Under the pieces are notes generated by a model that did not search any database, had not been told where the DNA came from, and saw only the letters and a program-made list of their open reading frames with translations. The translations under genes and the position numbers were made by a program. A stretch of 64,000 nt of DNA from Microbacterium thalli (GTDB lineage Bacteria > Actinomycetota > Actinomycetes > Actinomycetales > Microbacteriaceae), in NCBI RefSeq assembly GCF_028737325.1, contig NZ_JAQZCH010000001.1, forward strand, positions 62,001 to 126,000. The letters run 5' to 3'. Position 1 is the first letter of the stretch. Every line of letters starts with the position of its first letter. Positions 17,250-26,400 of this stretch are shown piece by piece.

Positions 17250-18266
17250 ATGACCACGACCTCGCGGCTGCTGACGCTGCTGTCGCTGCTGCAAGCCCGC
17301 CGCGACTGGCCCGGCGCCGTGCTCGCCGCGCGGCTGGAGGTCAGCGATCGCACGGTCCGCCGCGACATCGACCGGCTGCGCGAGATGGGCTATCGCATCC
17401 ACGCCTCGCTCGGCCCCGACGGCGGCTACCGCCTCGACGCGGGCAGCGAGCTGCCGCCGCTGCTGTTCGACGAGGACCAGACGGTCGCGGTCGCCCTCGC
17501 GCTGCGGTCCGCGCCGGCGGTCGGAGCGGGCATCGGCGAAGCAGCGATCCGCGCCCTCGCGACGATCCGGCAGGTCATGCCCTCGCGCCTGCGGCACCGG
17601 CTCGACGCGCTCGAGATCACGACCGTCGGCCGCCCCGGGGATGCCGCGCCGCCGGACGTCCCGCTCGAGGTGCTCGTCACGCTCGCCGATGCCATCCGCG
17701 ACCGGCAGACGCTCCGCTTCGACTACGTCCGCGGCGACGACGACAGTGGGGCGGACGGAGGCGCCGCGCCACCCCGGCGCGCGGAGCCGCACCACCTCGT
17801 CGCCGCGGGCGGCCGCTGGTACCTCGTCGGGTGGGACCTCGACCGGGACGACTGGCGCCTCTACCGCGTCGACCGCGTGCATCCCCGCATCCCGCACGGT
17901 CCGCGTTTCAACCGGCGGGCGGTGCCCGGCGGCGACGTCGATGCATTCGTGTCGGCGCGCTTCCGAGGTTCCGACGTCGACGCCTGGCCCTGCCGGGGCA
18001 CGGTCGTCGTGCATCTTCCGGCCCGCCGGGTGCGCCCCTTCGCGGGCGACGGCACCGTCACCGCCGTCGACGACGCTACCTGCCGGCTCGAGGCCGGCTC
18101 GTGGTCGTGGACGGCGCTCGCCGCGTCATTCGGCCGGTTCGACGCACCGATGGAGGTGGTCGGACCGCCCGAGCTCGCCGACGCGTTCGCCGCGCTCGCC
18201 GACCGCTACGCGCGGGCGGGCTCGGGTCGGCGCAGGCGTCAGGCGCCGGCGAGCCAGGCGCGGTAG
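17250..18266 (+). CDS. WYL-domain transcriptional regulator (YafY type)
   Basis: This regulator of 338 aa begins with a DeoR-like winged helix (MTTTSRLLTLLSLLQARRDW, then LEVSDRTVRRDIDRLREMGY). A linker and a WYL domain follow, with the ligand-binding region PHHLVAAGGRWYLVGWDLDRD and the conserved Arg run YRVDRVHPRI. WYL domains bind nucleotide-like or nucleic-acid ligands. The gene is divergent from the VOC gene and its 3' end overlaps the convergent M3 peptidase gene by 28 bp. Regulation of the neighbouring VOC gene is inferred only from position. Confidence 0.9.
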   Translation: MTTTSRLLTLLSLLQARRDWPGAVLAARLEVSDRTVRRDIDRLREMGYRIHASLGPDGGYRLDAGSELPPLLFDEDQTVAVALALRSAPAVGAGIGEAAIRALATIRQVMPSRLRHRLDALEITTVGRPGDAAPPDVPLEVLVTLADAIRDRQTLRFDYVRGDDDSGADGGAAPPRRAEPHHLVAAGGRWYLVGWDLDRDDWRLYRVDRVHPRIPHGPRFNRRAVPGGDVDAFVSARFRGSDVDAWPCRGTVVVHLPARRVRPFAGDGTVTAVDDATCRLEAGSWSWTALAASFGRFDAPMEVVGPPELADAFAALADRYARAGSGRRRRQAPASQAR

Positions 18267-20158
18267 GCGTCGAAGGCGTACGGGCGGCCGAGGAAGTCGG
18301 CGACGAGGTCGGCCGCGTCGCGGCTGCCCCCGGGCTCGAGGACACGCTCGCGGTACCGGCGCGCGACGGCGGGGTCCATGAGGTCGTCGCCGAACGCCGA
18401 CAGCAGGTCGCGCGCGATCACGAGGCTCCACTGGTACGTGTAGTAGCAGGCGCCGTACCCGGTGAGGTGGCCGAACCCGGCGTAGGTGTGACCGCCGGGC
18501 AGCGGGTGCACGGGCGACGACGCGCGGTACCACCGCTCGACCGCGCCGGCGAGATCCGCCGGACGCTCGACGTGCAACCCGTACGAGACGTTGGCGTGCC
18601 CGAGCTGGCGGGTCACCTCGAGCGCGCGGCCGAAAGCATCGGCGACCCGCATGCGCTGCACGAGGTCGGCCGGGATCGGCTCGCCCGCTTCGTTGCGGGC
18701 GAAGGTCGCCAGCACACCGGCATCCCACGCCCATTCCTCGAGCAGCTGGCTGGGCGCCTCGACGAAGTCCCACTCGGTCTCGATGCCGCTGAAGTCGGCC
18801 CACACCGCGTCGGCGCCGCCGAGGATGCCGTGGACGAGGTGTCCGAACTCGTGGAAGAACGTCACGACCTGGTCGTGCTCGAGCAGCCCGCGCGAGAAGT
18901 TGCACAGCAGCACGCCCTCGGGCAGCGAGCGGCCCGCGATCCCCGGTGCGAGGCCGAAGCAGGCGGCGTGGTTGTACTTGCCGTCGCGGGGATGCAGGTC
19001 GAGGTGGATGCGGCCGAGGTGGCGGTCGTCGCGGAACACGTCGTAGCTGCGGACGTCGGCGTGCCACGCGGCGGCATCCACCGGCCGGTAGGTGATGTCG
19101 AGCAGCCGCGCCGTGACGTCGAGCACGCCGGGCAGGACGTTCTCGAACGCGAAGTACGCCCGCACCTCCTGAGCGTCGACGGCGAACCGCTCGCGCTTGA
19201 GGGCCCCGAGCAGGTACCAGAGGTCGGCCGAGGTCACCGCGTCGGCATGGGGCTCGTCGCGCCGCAGGCGTTCGAGCAGCTGCTCGTACTCGGCTGCCGC
19301 GACCTCGCGCGTGGCGTCGGCGATGCGGTCGAGGAACGAGCGGATCGCCGCGCTCGAGCCGATCATGCGGGTCTCGGTCTCGTAGTCGGCCCAGTCGCCG
19401 TAGCCGAGCAGCTCGGCCCGCTCGGCGCGGACGGCGAGCAGCTCCGCGAGCACCGGATCGTTGTCAGGCCACGCGAGGTCGTTGTAGACCGACAGCAGCG
19501 CGGTGCGGGTCGAACGACGCTCGGCGAACTCGCGCACCGGCATAAGATCGGTGTACTCCGTCGTCAGCGTCACCCGACCGTCCTCGTCGACGGGATGGGC
19601 GTCGAGGAAGTCCCGCGGCAGACCGGCGAGGTCCTCCGCCGCGACCGTCACCTCGCGGCGACCGTCGCGGATGTTGCGCGAGAACCGCAACGACAGCTCG
19701 GTGTCGCGCTCGGCGAGCGCCCGCAGCCGGTCGCGGGTCCGCTCGTCGCGATCGACGCCGCCCCGCCGGAAGTCCCGCTGGATGCGCGCGAGCAGCCGGC
19801 GCCCGGCGGCATCCAGTCCGTCCGTGGCCAGGCCGTCGAAGACCGCGAACAGACGCGGGTCGAGGGCCCGCTCCGACAGCAGCGCGTCGAGGGCCTGCAC
19901 GCGCGCTTCAGCCGCGTCGCGGACGGCGGGATCGGGGTGCGCCTCGCTCAGCACGGATGCCTCGGACGCAGCCTCGGCGATCGCGATCGACGCCTCGTTC
20001 CACAACTGCAGCCGGGCCAGCGGCGACAGATCACGGCCCGCGACGAGCTGCGCGTCGATGTCGCGGACGCGGCCGATGCGGGCGTCGGGGCGGTCGGAGG
20101 CGAACGCGAGCCACCCCGAGGGGTCGGCGGGGAAGGTCAGAGGCTGCGGCGCGGTCAT
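18239..20158 (-). CDS. M3 family metallopeptidase (oligopeptidase/dipeptidyl carboxypeptidase type)
   Basis: This cytosolic peptidase of 639 aa digests short peptides. The zinc site is FFHEFGHLVHG, with H436, E437 and H440, and the downstream acidic ligand is in FSGIETEWDFVEAPSQ. The C-terminal YAGFGHLTGYGACYYTYQWS is diagnostic of M3 enzymes. No signal peptide is seen. The length is close to the family norm. The ATG at 20158 has TAGGCT ending 6 nt upstream. It overlaps the 3' end of the convergent WYL gene by 28 bp, leaving no room for a terminator between them. Confidence 0.93.
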   Translation of the reverse strand: MTAPQPLTFPADPSGWLAFASDRPDARIGRVRDIDAQLVAGRDLSPLARLQLWNEASIAIAEAASEASVLSEAHPDPAVRDAAEARVQALDALLSERALDPRLFAVFDGLATDGLDAAGRRLLARIQRDFRRGGVDRDERTRDRLRALAERDTELSLRFSRNIRDGRREVTVAAEDLAGLPRDFLDAHPVDEDGRVTLTTEYTDLMPVREFAERRSTRTALLSVYNDLAWPDNDPVLAELLAVRAERAELLGYGDWADYETETRMIGSSAAIRSFLDRIADATREVAAAEYEQLLERLRRDEPHADAVTSADLWYLLGALKRERFAVDAQEVRAYFAFENVLPGVLDVTARLLDITYRPVDAAAWHADVRSYDVFRDDRHLGRIHLDLHPRDGKYNHAACFGLAPGIAGRSLPEGVLLCNFSRGLLEHDQVVTFFHEFGHLVHGILGGADAVWADFSGIETEWDFVEAPSQLLEEWAWDAGVLATFARNEAGEPIPADLVQRMRVADAFGRALEVTRQLGHANVSYGLHVERPADLAGAVERWYRASSPVHPLPGGHTYAGFGHLTGYGACYYTYQWSLVIARDLLSAFGDDLMDPAVARRYRERVLEPGGSRDAADLVADFLGRPYAFDAYRAWLAGA

Positions 20159-20164
20159 GCCCCG

Positions 20165-20170
20165 AGCCTA
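20165..20170 (-). promoter_or_regulatory. -10 element of a leaderless start
   Basis: TAGGCT on the minus strand ends 6 nt before the M3 peptidase ATG at 20158. Confidence 0.55.
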
Positions 20171-20180
20171 CGCAGGGCGC

Positions 20181-20792
20181 TCAGCGCAGGGCGCCGACCG
20201 AGGCGAGGGCCAGGCGGATGAGGGTGCCGCGGCCACCCTCCATCTCGGCGGCGAGCGCATCCGAAGCCGCCTCGGCCGGGTCGAGCCACGTCACCTCGAG
20301 GGCGTCCTGCCGCGGCTCGCAGGTTCCCGTGACCGGCACGACGAACGCGAGCGACACGGCGTGCTGCCGGTCGTCGTGGAAGGCGCTGACACCGGGGATC
20401 GGGAAGTACTCGGCGACCGTGAACGGCGTCGGCGCGGCCGGCAGCAGCGGAAACGCCATCGGGCCCAGGTCGTTCTCGACGTGGCGGAACAGGGCGTCGC
20501 GGATCGTCTCGCCGTAACGCACGCGACCCGACACGATCGTGCGCGTCATCTCACCCACCGGGGTCGCGCGCAGCAGGATGCCGACCTGCGTCACCGCACC
20601 GAGGCCGTCGGTGCGCACGGGCACCGCCTCGACGTAGAGCATCGGCAGCCGGCGCCGCGCCTCGGTCAGCTCGACGTCGCTGAGCCACGCGGGGTTCGTC
20701 GCCCCGCCGCCGGGAGCGCCCCGCAGCGGATCGACGGGAAGCGAGGACGCGTCGCCCTCGTCGGGATCGGGGTCGGGGGTGCGCACGGCCAT
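20181..20792 (-). CDS. NUDIX-like DUF4916 family protein
   Basis: This protein of 203 aa resembles the DUF4916 branch of the NUDIX superfamily. The body contains LYVEAVPVRTDGLGAVTQVGILLRA and RVRYGETIRDALFRHVENDLG. The latter sits where a Nudix box would be, but the full catalytic GX5EX7REUXEEXGU pattern is not kept. It may therefore bind rather than cleave nucleotides; this is uncertain. The first 35 residues are acidic and Pro-rich, probably disordered. It is divergent from the esterase gene, and both appear leaderless. Confidence 0.72.
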   Translation of the reverse strand: MAVRTPDPDPDEGDASSLPVDPLRGAPGGGATNPAWLSDVELTEARRRLPMLYVEAVPVRTDGLGAVTQVGILLRATPVGEMTRTIVSGRVRYGETIRDALFRHVENDLGPMAFPLLPAAPTPFTVAEYFPIPGVSAFHDDRQHAVSLAFVVPVTGTCEPRQDALEVTWLDPAEAASDALAAEMEGGRGTLIRLALASVGALR

Positions 20793-20863
20793 GCTCCATG
20801 TATACCAATGCCATCCGCCAGCGCGATGGACCCGACGTCGGAGCCGGCTGGCAGGATGGTCGC
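20793..20863. promoter_or_regulatory. Divergent leaderless promoter pair
   Basis: Minus strand: TATACA (20799-20804) ends 6 nt before the ATG at 20792. Plus strand: CAGGAT (20852-20857) ends 6 nt before the ATG at 20864. Confidence 0.5.
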
Positions 20864-21517
20864 ATGTCCGAGACCCCGGTCCTCGATTCCGCCGCCGTGC
20901 GCTGGTCGGTGCCCGCGGCCGAGCGGGCCGGTCGGCCGCTCCTGGTGCTGATGCACGGGTACGGATCCGACGAGAACGACCTGTTCGCGCTCACCCCGCA
21001 CCTGCCGCCGGAATACGTCGTCGCCGCCGTCCGCGCTCCGCTGGCTCCGCCCTTCCCGACGCCCGGATGGTCGTGGTACCCGATCGAGGGCCTCCACGGC
21101 CGCGACCCCGACATCGCGACGGCGAGCGCCCGCGCGCTCGTGACCTGGATCGACGGGGTGCGCGCGGACGCGGCATCCGTCGGTGTGCTCGGGTTCTCGC
21201 AAGGCGGCGTCATGGCGATCGAGGCCCTGCGCCTGGCGCCCGAGGCGTTCGCGTTCGCGGTGAGCCTCGCCGGCTACGCCAACCCTCACCCGCTGCCCGG
21301 CGACGCCGCGCTCGCCGAACGGCGCCCGCCGGTGTTCTGGGGGCGCGGTGCCCTCGACGACGTCATCCCCGCCCCCCTCGTCGCCCACACGGTGCAATGG
21401 TTGCCGGGCTACGTGGATCTGAGCGGCCGGGTGTATCCCGGGCTCGGGCACGCCGTGTCGGCCGACGAGCTGAGCGATGTCTCCACGTTCCTGCGCAAGC
21501 AGCTGCCCGAGGCGTAG
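20864..21517 (+). CDS. Alpha/beta-hydrolase, phospholipase/carboxylesterase family
   Basis: This hydrolase of 217 aa is of the phospholipase/carboxylesterase type. The oxyanion region LMHGYGSDENDLF is followed by the nucleophile elbow GVLGFSQGGVMA (Ser in GFSQG). The acid lies in FWGRGALDDVIP and the His in YPGLGHAVS. It is predicted to be a cytosolic serine esterase acting on small acyl esters. The ATG at 20864 was chosen because CAGGAT ends 6 nt upstream; an earlier in-frame ATG at 20798 lies inside the divergent promoter region. Confidence 0.9.
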   Translation: MSETPVLDSAAVRWSVPAAERAGRPLLVLMHGYGSDENDLFALTPHLPPEYVVAAVRAPLAPPFPTPGWSWYPIEGLHGRDPDIATASARALVTWIDGVRADAASVGVLGFSQGGVMAIEALRLAPEAFAFAVSLAGYANPHPLPGDAALAERRPPVFWGRGALDDVIPAPLVAHTVQWLPGYVDLSGRVYPGLGHAVSADELSDVSTFLRKQLPEA

Positions 21518-21520
21518 ACT
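21515..21520 (+). promoter_or_regulatory. Likely -10 element of the ABC-F leader transcript
   Basis: TAGACT overlaps the esterase stop codon. Initiation near 21527 would give a leader of about 200 nt ahead of the ABC-F gene. Confidence 0.4.
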
Positions 21521-21539
21521 TCCCCCGCCCCTGTCCCGA

Positions 21540-21729
21540 GTGTGAGGAACGACCGTTGATCGGTTTCGACGCGACCGCGCTGTAATCCCGCGCTGATCCG
21601 TCGATGCCTCCGGGCGTTCGATTCGGCCAGCGCTTTCGATACCGCGCTGGCCCGCCGGACCGATCCCCTCTCTACCGGGGCTTCTCGGTGTCCGTCGCGC
21701 CCGCGCTCGACGACATCCGAGGAGGCACC
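21540..21729 (+). promoter_or_regulatory. Candidate leader peptide and attenuator of the ABC-F gene
   Basis: A 9-codon ORF (21556-21585, TTG start, MIGFDATAL) follows GAGG at 8-nt spacing. The segment GCGCTG occurs at the end of this ORF, again at 21590-21595, and in the right arm of a perfect 9-bp hairpin (21625-21633 with 21644-21652). The hairpin's left arm contains CAGCGC, which could pair with any of the three, so alternative folds exclude each other. This is the layout of ribosome-mediated attenuation, known for antibiotic-resistance ABC-F genes. The assignment is an inference. Confidence 0.5.
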
Positions 21730-23385
21730 ATGCCCCATCCCACTCCCGCGGTCGTGCTCGACCGCATCACCCACGTCTGGCCCGACGGGACGACCGCGCT
21801 GCACGAGGTCTCCGGAGCATTCGGAGCCGGACGCACCGGCCTGGTCGGCCGGAACGGCTCCGGCAAGACCACGCTCCTGCGGCTCGTCGCGGGCACGCTG
21901 GCCCCGAGCTCCGGCGCCGTCACCGCGGCCGGACGCGTCGAGCTGCTGCCGCAACGCCTGACCCTCGACGTCGACCGACGCGTCGCCGACCTCGTCGGGG
22001 TCGCGGCCGTCGTCGACGCGGTGCGCGCCGTCGAGAGCGGCGACGTCGACCCGCGCCACTTCGACACGATCGGCGACGACTGGGACGCCGAAGCCCGCGC
22101 CACCGCAGCCCTTGCCGCCGCCGGTCTGCCGCCGGGCGCCCTCGACCGCCGCGTGGGCGAGCTCTCGGGCGGAGAGGCGGTGCTCGCTGCCCTGGTCGGG
22201 GTGCAGCTGCGCCGCGCCGAGGTCGCGCTGCTCGACGAGCCCACCAACAACCTCGACCGCGACGCCCGGGAACGCGTCGCCGAGATCGTGCGGTCGTGGC
22301 GGGGCGCACTGATCGTCGTGAGCCACGACACCCGGCTGCTCGAACTCATGGACGACACCGCCGAGCTGTACGGCTCCGAACTCAGCGTGTTCGGCGGCCC
22401 CTACTCCGCCTGGCGCGCGTGGCGCGATGCGGAGCAGGCAGCGGCACGCGCGGCCGAGACCACCGCCGCGGCGGCGCTGCGGCGCGAGAAGCGCGACCGG
22501 ATCGAGGCCGAGACCACCCTGGCCCGACGCGCGGCCATGGGGGCCAAGGCCCAGCGCGAGAAGCGGGTGCCCGGGATCGTCGCGGGCAACCGCGCCTCGG
22601 CGGCGCAGGTCTCGGCGGGCAAGGTGCGCGGTGCGGCATCCGATCGCGAGGCGACGGCGCGGGCCGCCCTCGACGCCGCCGGCCGCCGGGTGCGCGACGA
22701 CGACGCGGTGCGCATCGACCTGCCCGATCCGGGTGTCGCCGCCGGCCGTCGCATCGCGACCATCGCCGACGGCGACCGCTCGTGGGTCGTGCAGGGCCCC
22801 GAGCGGGTGGCACTTGTCGGGCCGAACGGCGCCGGCAAGACGACGCTGCTCGAGCGGCTGGTCGGGTCGGCGCGCGCTCACTCCTCAGCATCGGCCGGCT
22901 CGGCCCCGGAGGGCCCGGGTGCGGGCGCTGAGGAGCGGAAAGCGAGGAGTTGCGGCACCGCGACGGCGCACACCCACCGGGTCGGGTACCTCTCGCAGCG
23001 GATCGACGGGTTGCGGGAGGGTGACAGCGTGCTCGAGAGCGTGCGGGCCGCGGCCCCGACCGCCACCGACGCCGAGCTGCGCAACCGCCTCGCCCGGTTC
23101 CTGCTCCGCGGCGACACCGTGATGCGGCCGGTGGCGGCACTGTCGGGCGGGGAGCGGTTCCGGCTCGCCCTCGCGCGCGAACTGCTCGGCGACCCGCCAC
23201 CGCAGCTGCTCGTGCTCGACGAGCCGACGAACAACCTCGACCTCGACACGGTCGATCAGCTCGTCGATGCGCTCGCTGCTTACCGGGGCGCCGTCATCGT
23301 CGTCAGCCACGACGAGGGCTTCCTGGCCCGGCTGGCACCGACGCTGACGCTCGAGGTGCGCGACGGCCGGGTGACCGAGACCTGA
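21730..23385 (+). CDS. ABC-F family ATPase (ribosome-associated)
   Basis: This protein of 551 aa has two ABC ATPase domains and no membrane segments, the ABC-F layout. Domain 1 has GRNGSGKTT, LSGGEAV and LLDEPTNNLD. A charged interdomain linker (about residues 215-305) corresponds to the arm that reaches the ribosomal E site. Domain 2 has GPNGAGKTT, LSGGERFRLAL and VLDEPTNNLDLD. ABC-F proteins either protect ribosomes from drugs such as lincosamides and pleuromutilins or rescue stalled ribosomes. A drug-protection role is suggested by the leader upstream but is not proven. The ATG follows GAGGAGGCACC. Confidence 0.92.
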   Translation: MPHPTPAVVLDRITHVWPDGTTALHEVSGAFGAGRTGLVGRNGSGKTTLLRLVAGTLAPSSGAVTAAGRVELLPQRLTLDVDRRVADLVGVAAVVDAVRAVESGDVDPRHFDTIGDDWDAEARATAALAAAGLPPGALDRRVGELSGGEAVLAALVGVQLRRAEVALLDEPTNNLDRDARERVAEIVRSWRGALIVVSHDTRLLELMDDTAELYGSELSVFGGPYSAWRAWRDAEQAAARAAETTAAAALRREKRDRIEAETTLARRAAMGAKAQREKRVPGIVAGNRASAAQVSAGKVRGAASDREATARAALDAAGRRVRDDDAVRIDLPDPGVAAGRRIATIADGDRSWVVQGPERVALVGPNGAGKTTLLERLVGSARAHSSASAGSAPEGPGAGAEERKARSCGTATAHTHRVGYLSQRIDGLREGDSVLESVRAAAPTATDAELRNRLARFLLRGDTVMRPVAALSGGERFRLALARELLGDPPPQLLVLDEPTNNLDLDTVDQLVDALAAYRGAVIVVSHDEGFLARLAPTLTLEVRDGRVTET

Positions 23386-23394
23386 CCGGATGCC

Positions 23395-23441
23395 GCGCCG
23401 GCGGGGGCCGTGCCGCCTGGCACGTCGGTCGCCGCCGGCGC
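23395..23441 (+). terminator. Terminator hairpin after the ABC-F gene
   Basis: There are perfect 10-bp outer arms (23395-23404 with 23432-23441) enclosing an inner GTGCC/GGCAC pair. It begins 9 bp after the stop codon and ends 41 bp before lhr. Confidence 0.5.
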
Positions 23442-23482
23442 AAGGCCGCGCCGATGTCGGTGGTCCGCGCGAAGATGAGCAC

Positions 23483-26400
23483 ATGGCCGATGTGCTCGCC
23501 CGATTCTCCGCGCCCACCGCGGATTGGTTCCGCGGTGCGTTCTCGAAGCCGACGTCGGCGCAGGCCGGCGCGTGGGAGGCCGTCTCGGCGGGCAAGCACG
23601 CCCTCGTGGTGGCGCCGACCGGCTCCGGCAAGACGCTGTCCGCCTTCCTCTGGGCGATCGACCGGATCTTCCGCGACAAGGTCGCCGCGGGCCCCGCCGA
23701 CGACCTTCCGGTCAAGCGGCGACGCACGGATGCCGCCCCCGCTGACACCCGCGTCCTCTACGTCTCCCCCCTGAAGGCGCTCGGCGTCGACGTCGAGCGC
23801 AACCTGCGCTCGCCCCTCGTCGGCATCGGCCAGTCCGCGCGGCGGCTCGGGCAGCCCGTGCCCGACGTGACGGTGGGCGTCCGCTCGGGTGACACCTCGT
23901 CGGCCGACCGGCGCGCGCTCGTCGCGCGCCCGCCCGACATCCTCATCACCACGCCCGAGTCGCTCTACCTGATGCTGACCTCGCAGGCGTCCGAGACGCT
24001 GCGCGGCGTGCACACCGTGATCGTCGACGAGGTCCATGCCGTCGCGGCGACCAAGCGCGGCGCGCACCTCGCCGTCAGCCTCGAACGCCTCGACGCGCTG
24101 CTCGAGAAGCCCGCGCAGCGCATCGGGCTCTCGGCGACGGTGCGCCCCATCGACGAGGTCGCCCGCTTCCTCGGCGGGGCCGCGCCGGTCGAGATCGTCG
24201 CGCCCCGCGCATCGAAGGCCTTCGACCTGAACGTCGTGGTCCCGATCCCCGACATGCTGCACCCGCCGGCCCCGCCCGGCGCCGACGAGGCCGCCCCGGC
24301 GGCGCGCACCGACGACGGCGAGGGCGACGACGGCGAGGGGGACGACGGCGCCTGGTATCAGGGACCGCAGGCGAGCGAGGTCACCGGATCGGTGTGGCCG
24401 CACGTCGAAGAGGCGATCGTCGACCGCATCCTGAAGCATCGCTCGACCATCGTCTTCTCGAACTCGCGCCGGCTCGCCGAACGGCTGACGGGTCGTCTCA
24501 ACGAGATCTACACCGAACGCCTCGGCGGCAACCTGCCCGATGCCGCTGCCCCGCCCGCCGCAATGATGGCGCAGGCGGGCGCCACGGCCGGGGCCGAGCC
24601 CGTGCTCGCGAAAGCCCACCACGGTTCGGTGTCGAAGGAGCAGCGCGCGCAGGTCGAGGACGAGCTGAAGTCCGGAGCCCTGCGCTGCGTCGTCGCGACC
24701 TCGAGCCTCGAGCTCGGCATCGACATGGGGGCGGTCGATCTCGTCATCCAGGTCGAGGCCCCGCCGTCGGCGGCATCCGGTCTGCAGCGCGTCGGCCGCG
24801 CCGGGCATCAGGTCGGCGAGGTCAGTCGGGCGGCGCTGTTCCCCAAGCATCGCGGCGACGTCCTCCACACCGCGGTCGTCACCGAGCGCATGCTCGCGGG
24901 CAAGATCGAGGCCATCGCGGTGCCGCAGAACCCGCTCGACATCCTGGCGCAGCAGACGATCGCCGCCTGCGCGACCGGGACGATCGAGGTCGAGGGCTGG
25001 TTCGAGACCATCCGGCGCAGCGCCCCGTTCCGCACGCTGCCGCGCTCGGCGTACGAGGCGACGCTCGACCTGCTGGCGGGGCGCTTCCCGTCCGACGAGT
25101 TCGCCGAGCTGCGTCCGCGACTCGTGTGGGATCGCGATCAGGGGACGCTCACGGGGCGCCCCGGGGCGCAGCGCATCGCGGTCACGAGCGGCGGCACGAT
25201 CCCCGACCGCGGGCTGTTCGGCGTCTTCGTCGCCGGTGAGAGTCGCAACGCACGCGTCGGCGAGCTCGACGAAGAGATGGTCTACGAGTCGCGGGTCAAC
25301 GACGTGTTCACGCTCGGCACCACGAGCTGGCGCATCGTCGAGATCACCCACGACCGGGTCAACGTGGTGCCGGCGTTCGGACAGCCGGGCAAGCTGCCGT
25401 TCTGGCACGGCGACGGACTCGGACGTCCCGCCGAGCTCGGTGAGGCGCTCGGCAAGTTCAGCCGCGAGGTGTCGGCGGCTGCGCCCGAGAAGGCGGCCGA
25501 GCGCTTGCGCGAGTCGGGGCTCGACGACTACGCCATCGAGAACCTCCTCGCCCACCTCGCCGAGCAGCGCGAGGCCACGGGCAGCCTGCCGACCGACCGC
25601 ACCCTGACCGTCGAGCGCTCGCGCGACGAGGTCGGCGACTGGCGCGTCATCCTGCACTCCCCGTACGGCATGCACGTCCACGCACCGTGGGCACTGGCCG
25701 TCAACGCCCGCATCCGCGAGCGCCTCGGCGTCGAGGGCGCGGCGGTGGCGAGCGACGACGGCATCATCGCGCGCGTCCCGGATGCCGCTGCCGAGCCGCC
25801 CGGCGCCGAGCTGTTCGTCTTCGACGCCGACGAGCTCGAGCACATCGTGACCGACGAGGTGGGCGGGTCGGCCCTGTTCGCCTCGCGCTTCCGCGAGTGC
25901 GCCGCCCGGGCGCTGCTGCTGCCGCGGCTCAACCCGAACAAGCGCGCTCCGCTGTGGCAGCAGCGGCAGCGGTCGGCCCAGCTGCTCGAGGTCGCACGGC
26001 GGCATCCGTCGTTCCCGATCATCCTCGAGACGCTGCGCGAGGTGCTGCAGGACGTCTACGACCTGCCGGCGCTGCTGCGCATCTCGCGGAGCATCGCCGA
26101 CCGCCGCATCCGTCTCGTCGAGACCACCACGTCGCAGCCCTCGCCGTATGCCCGTGACCTGCTGTTCGGCTACGTCGGCGCGTTCATGTACGAGGGCGAC
26201 TCACCCCTCGCCGAGCGCCGGGCCGCGGCGCTGTCGGTCGACCCGGCGCTGCTGTCGGAACTGCTCGGCAAGGTCGAGATGCGCGAGCTGCTCGACCCGG
26301 AGGTCATCGCGCAGTTCGAGCGCGAGGCCCAGCGCCTCGCCCCCGACCGGCGGGCGCGCGGGGTCGAGGGGGTGGCCGATCTGCTGCGTCTGCTCGGGCC

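Noticed and set aside
23303..26005. A 900-codon frame antisense to lhr
   Set aside because: It is the shadow of lhr, whose helicase motifs are certain. No start signal or domain is visible.
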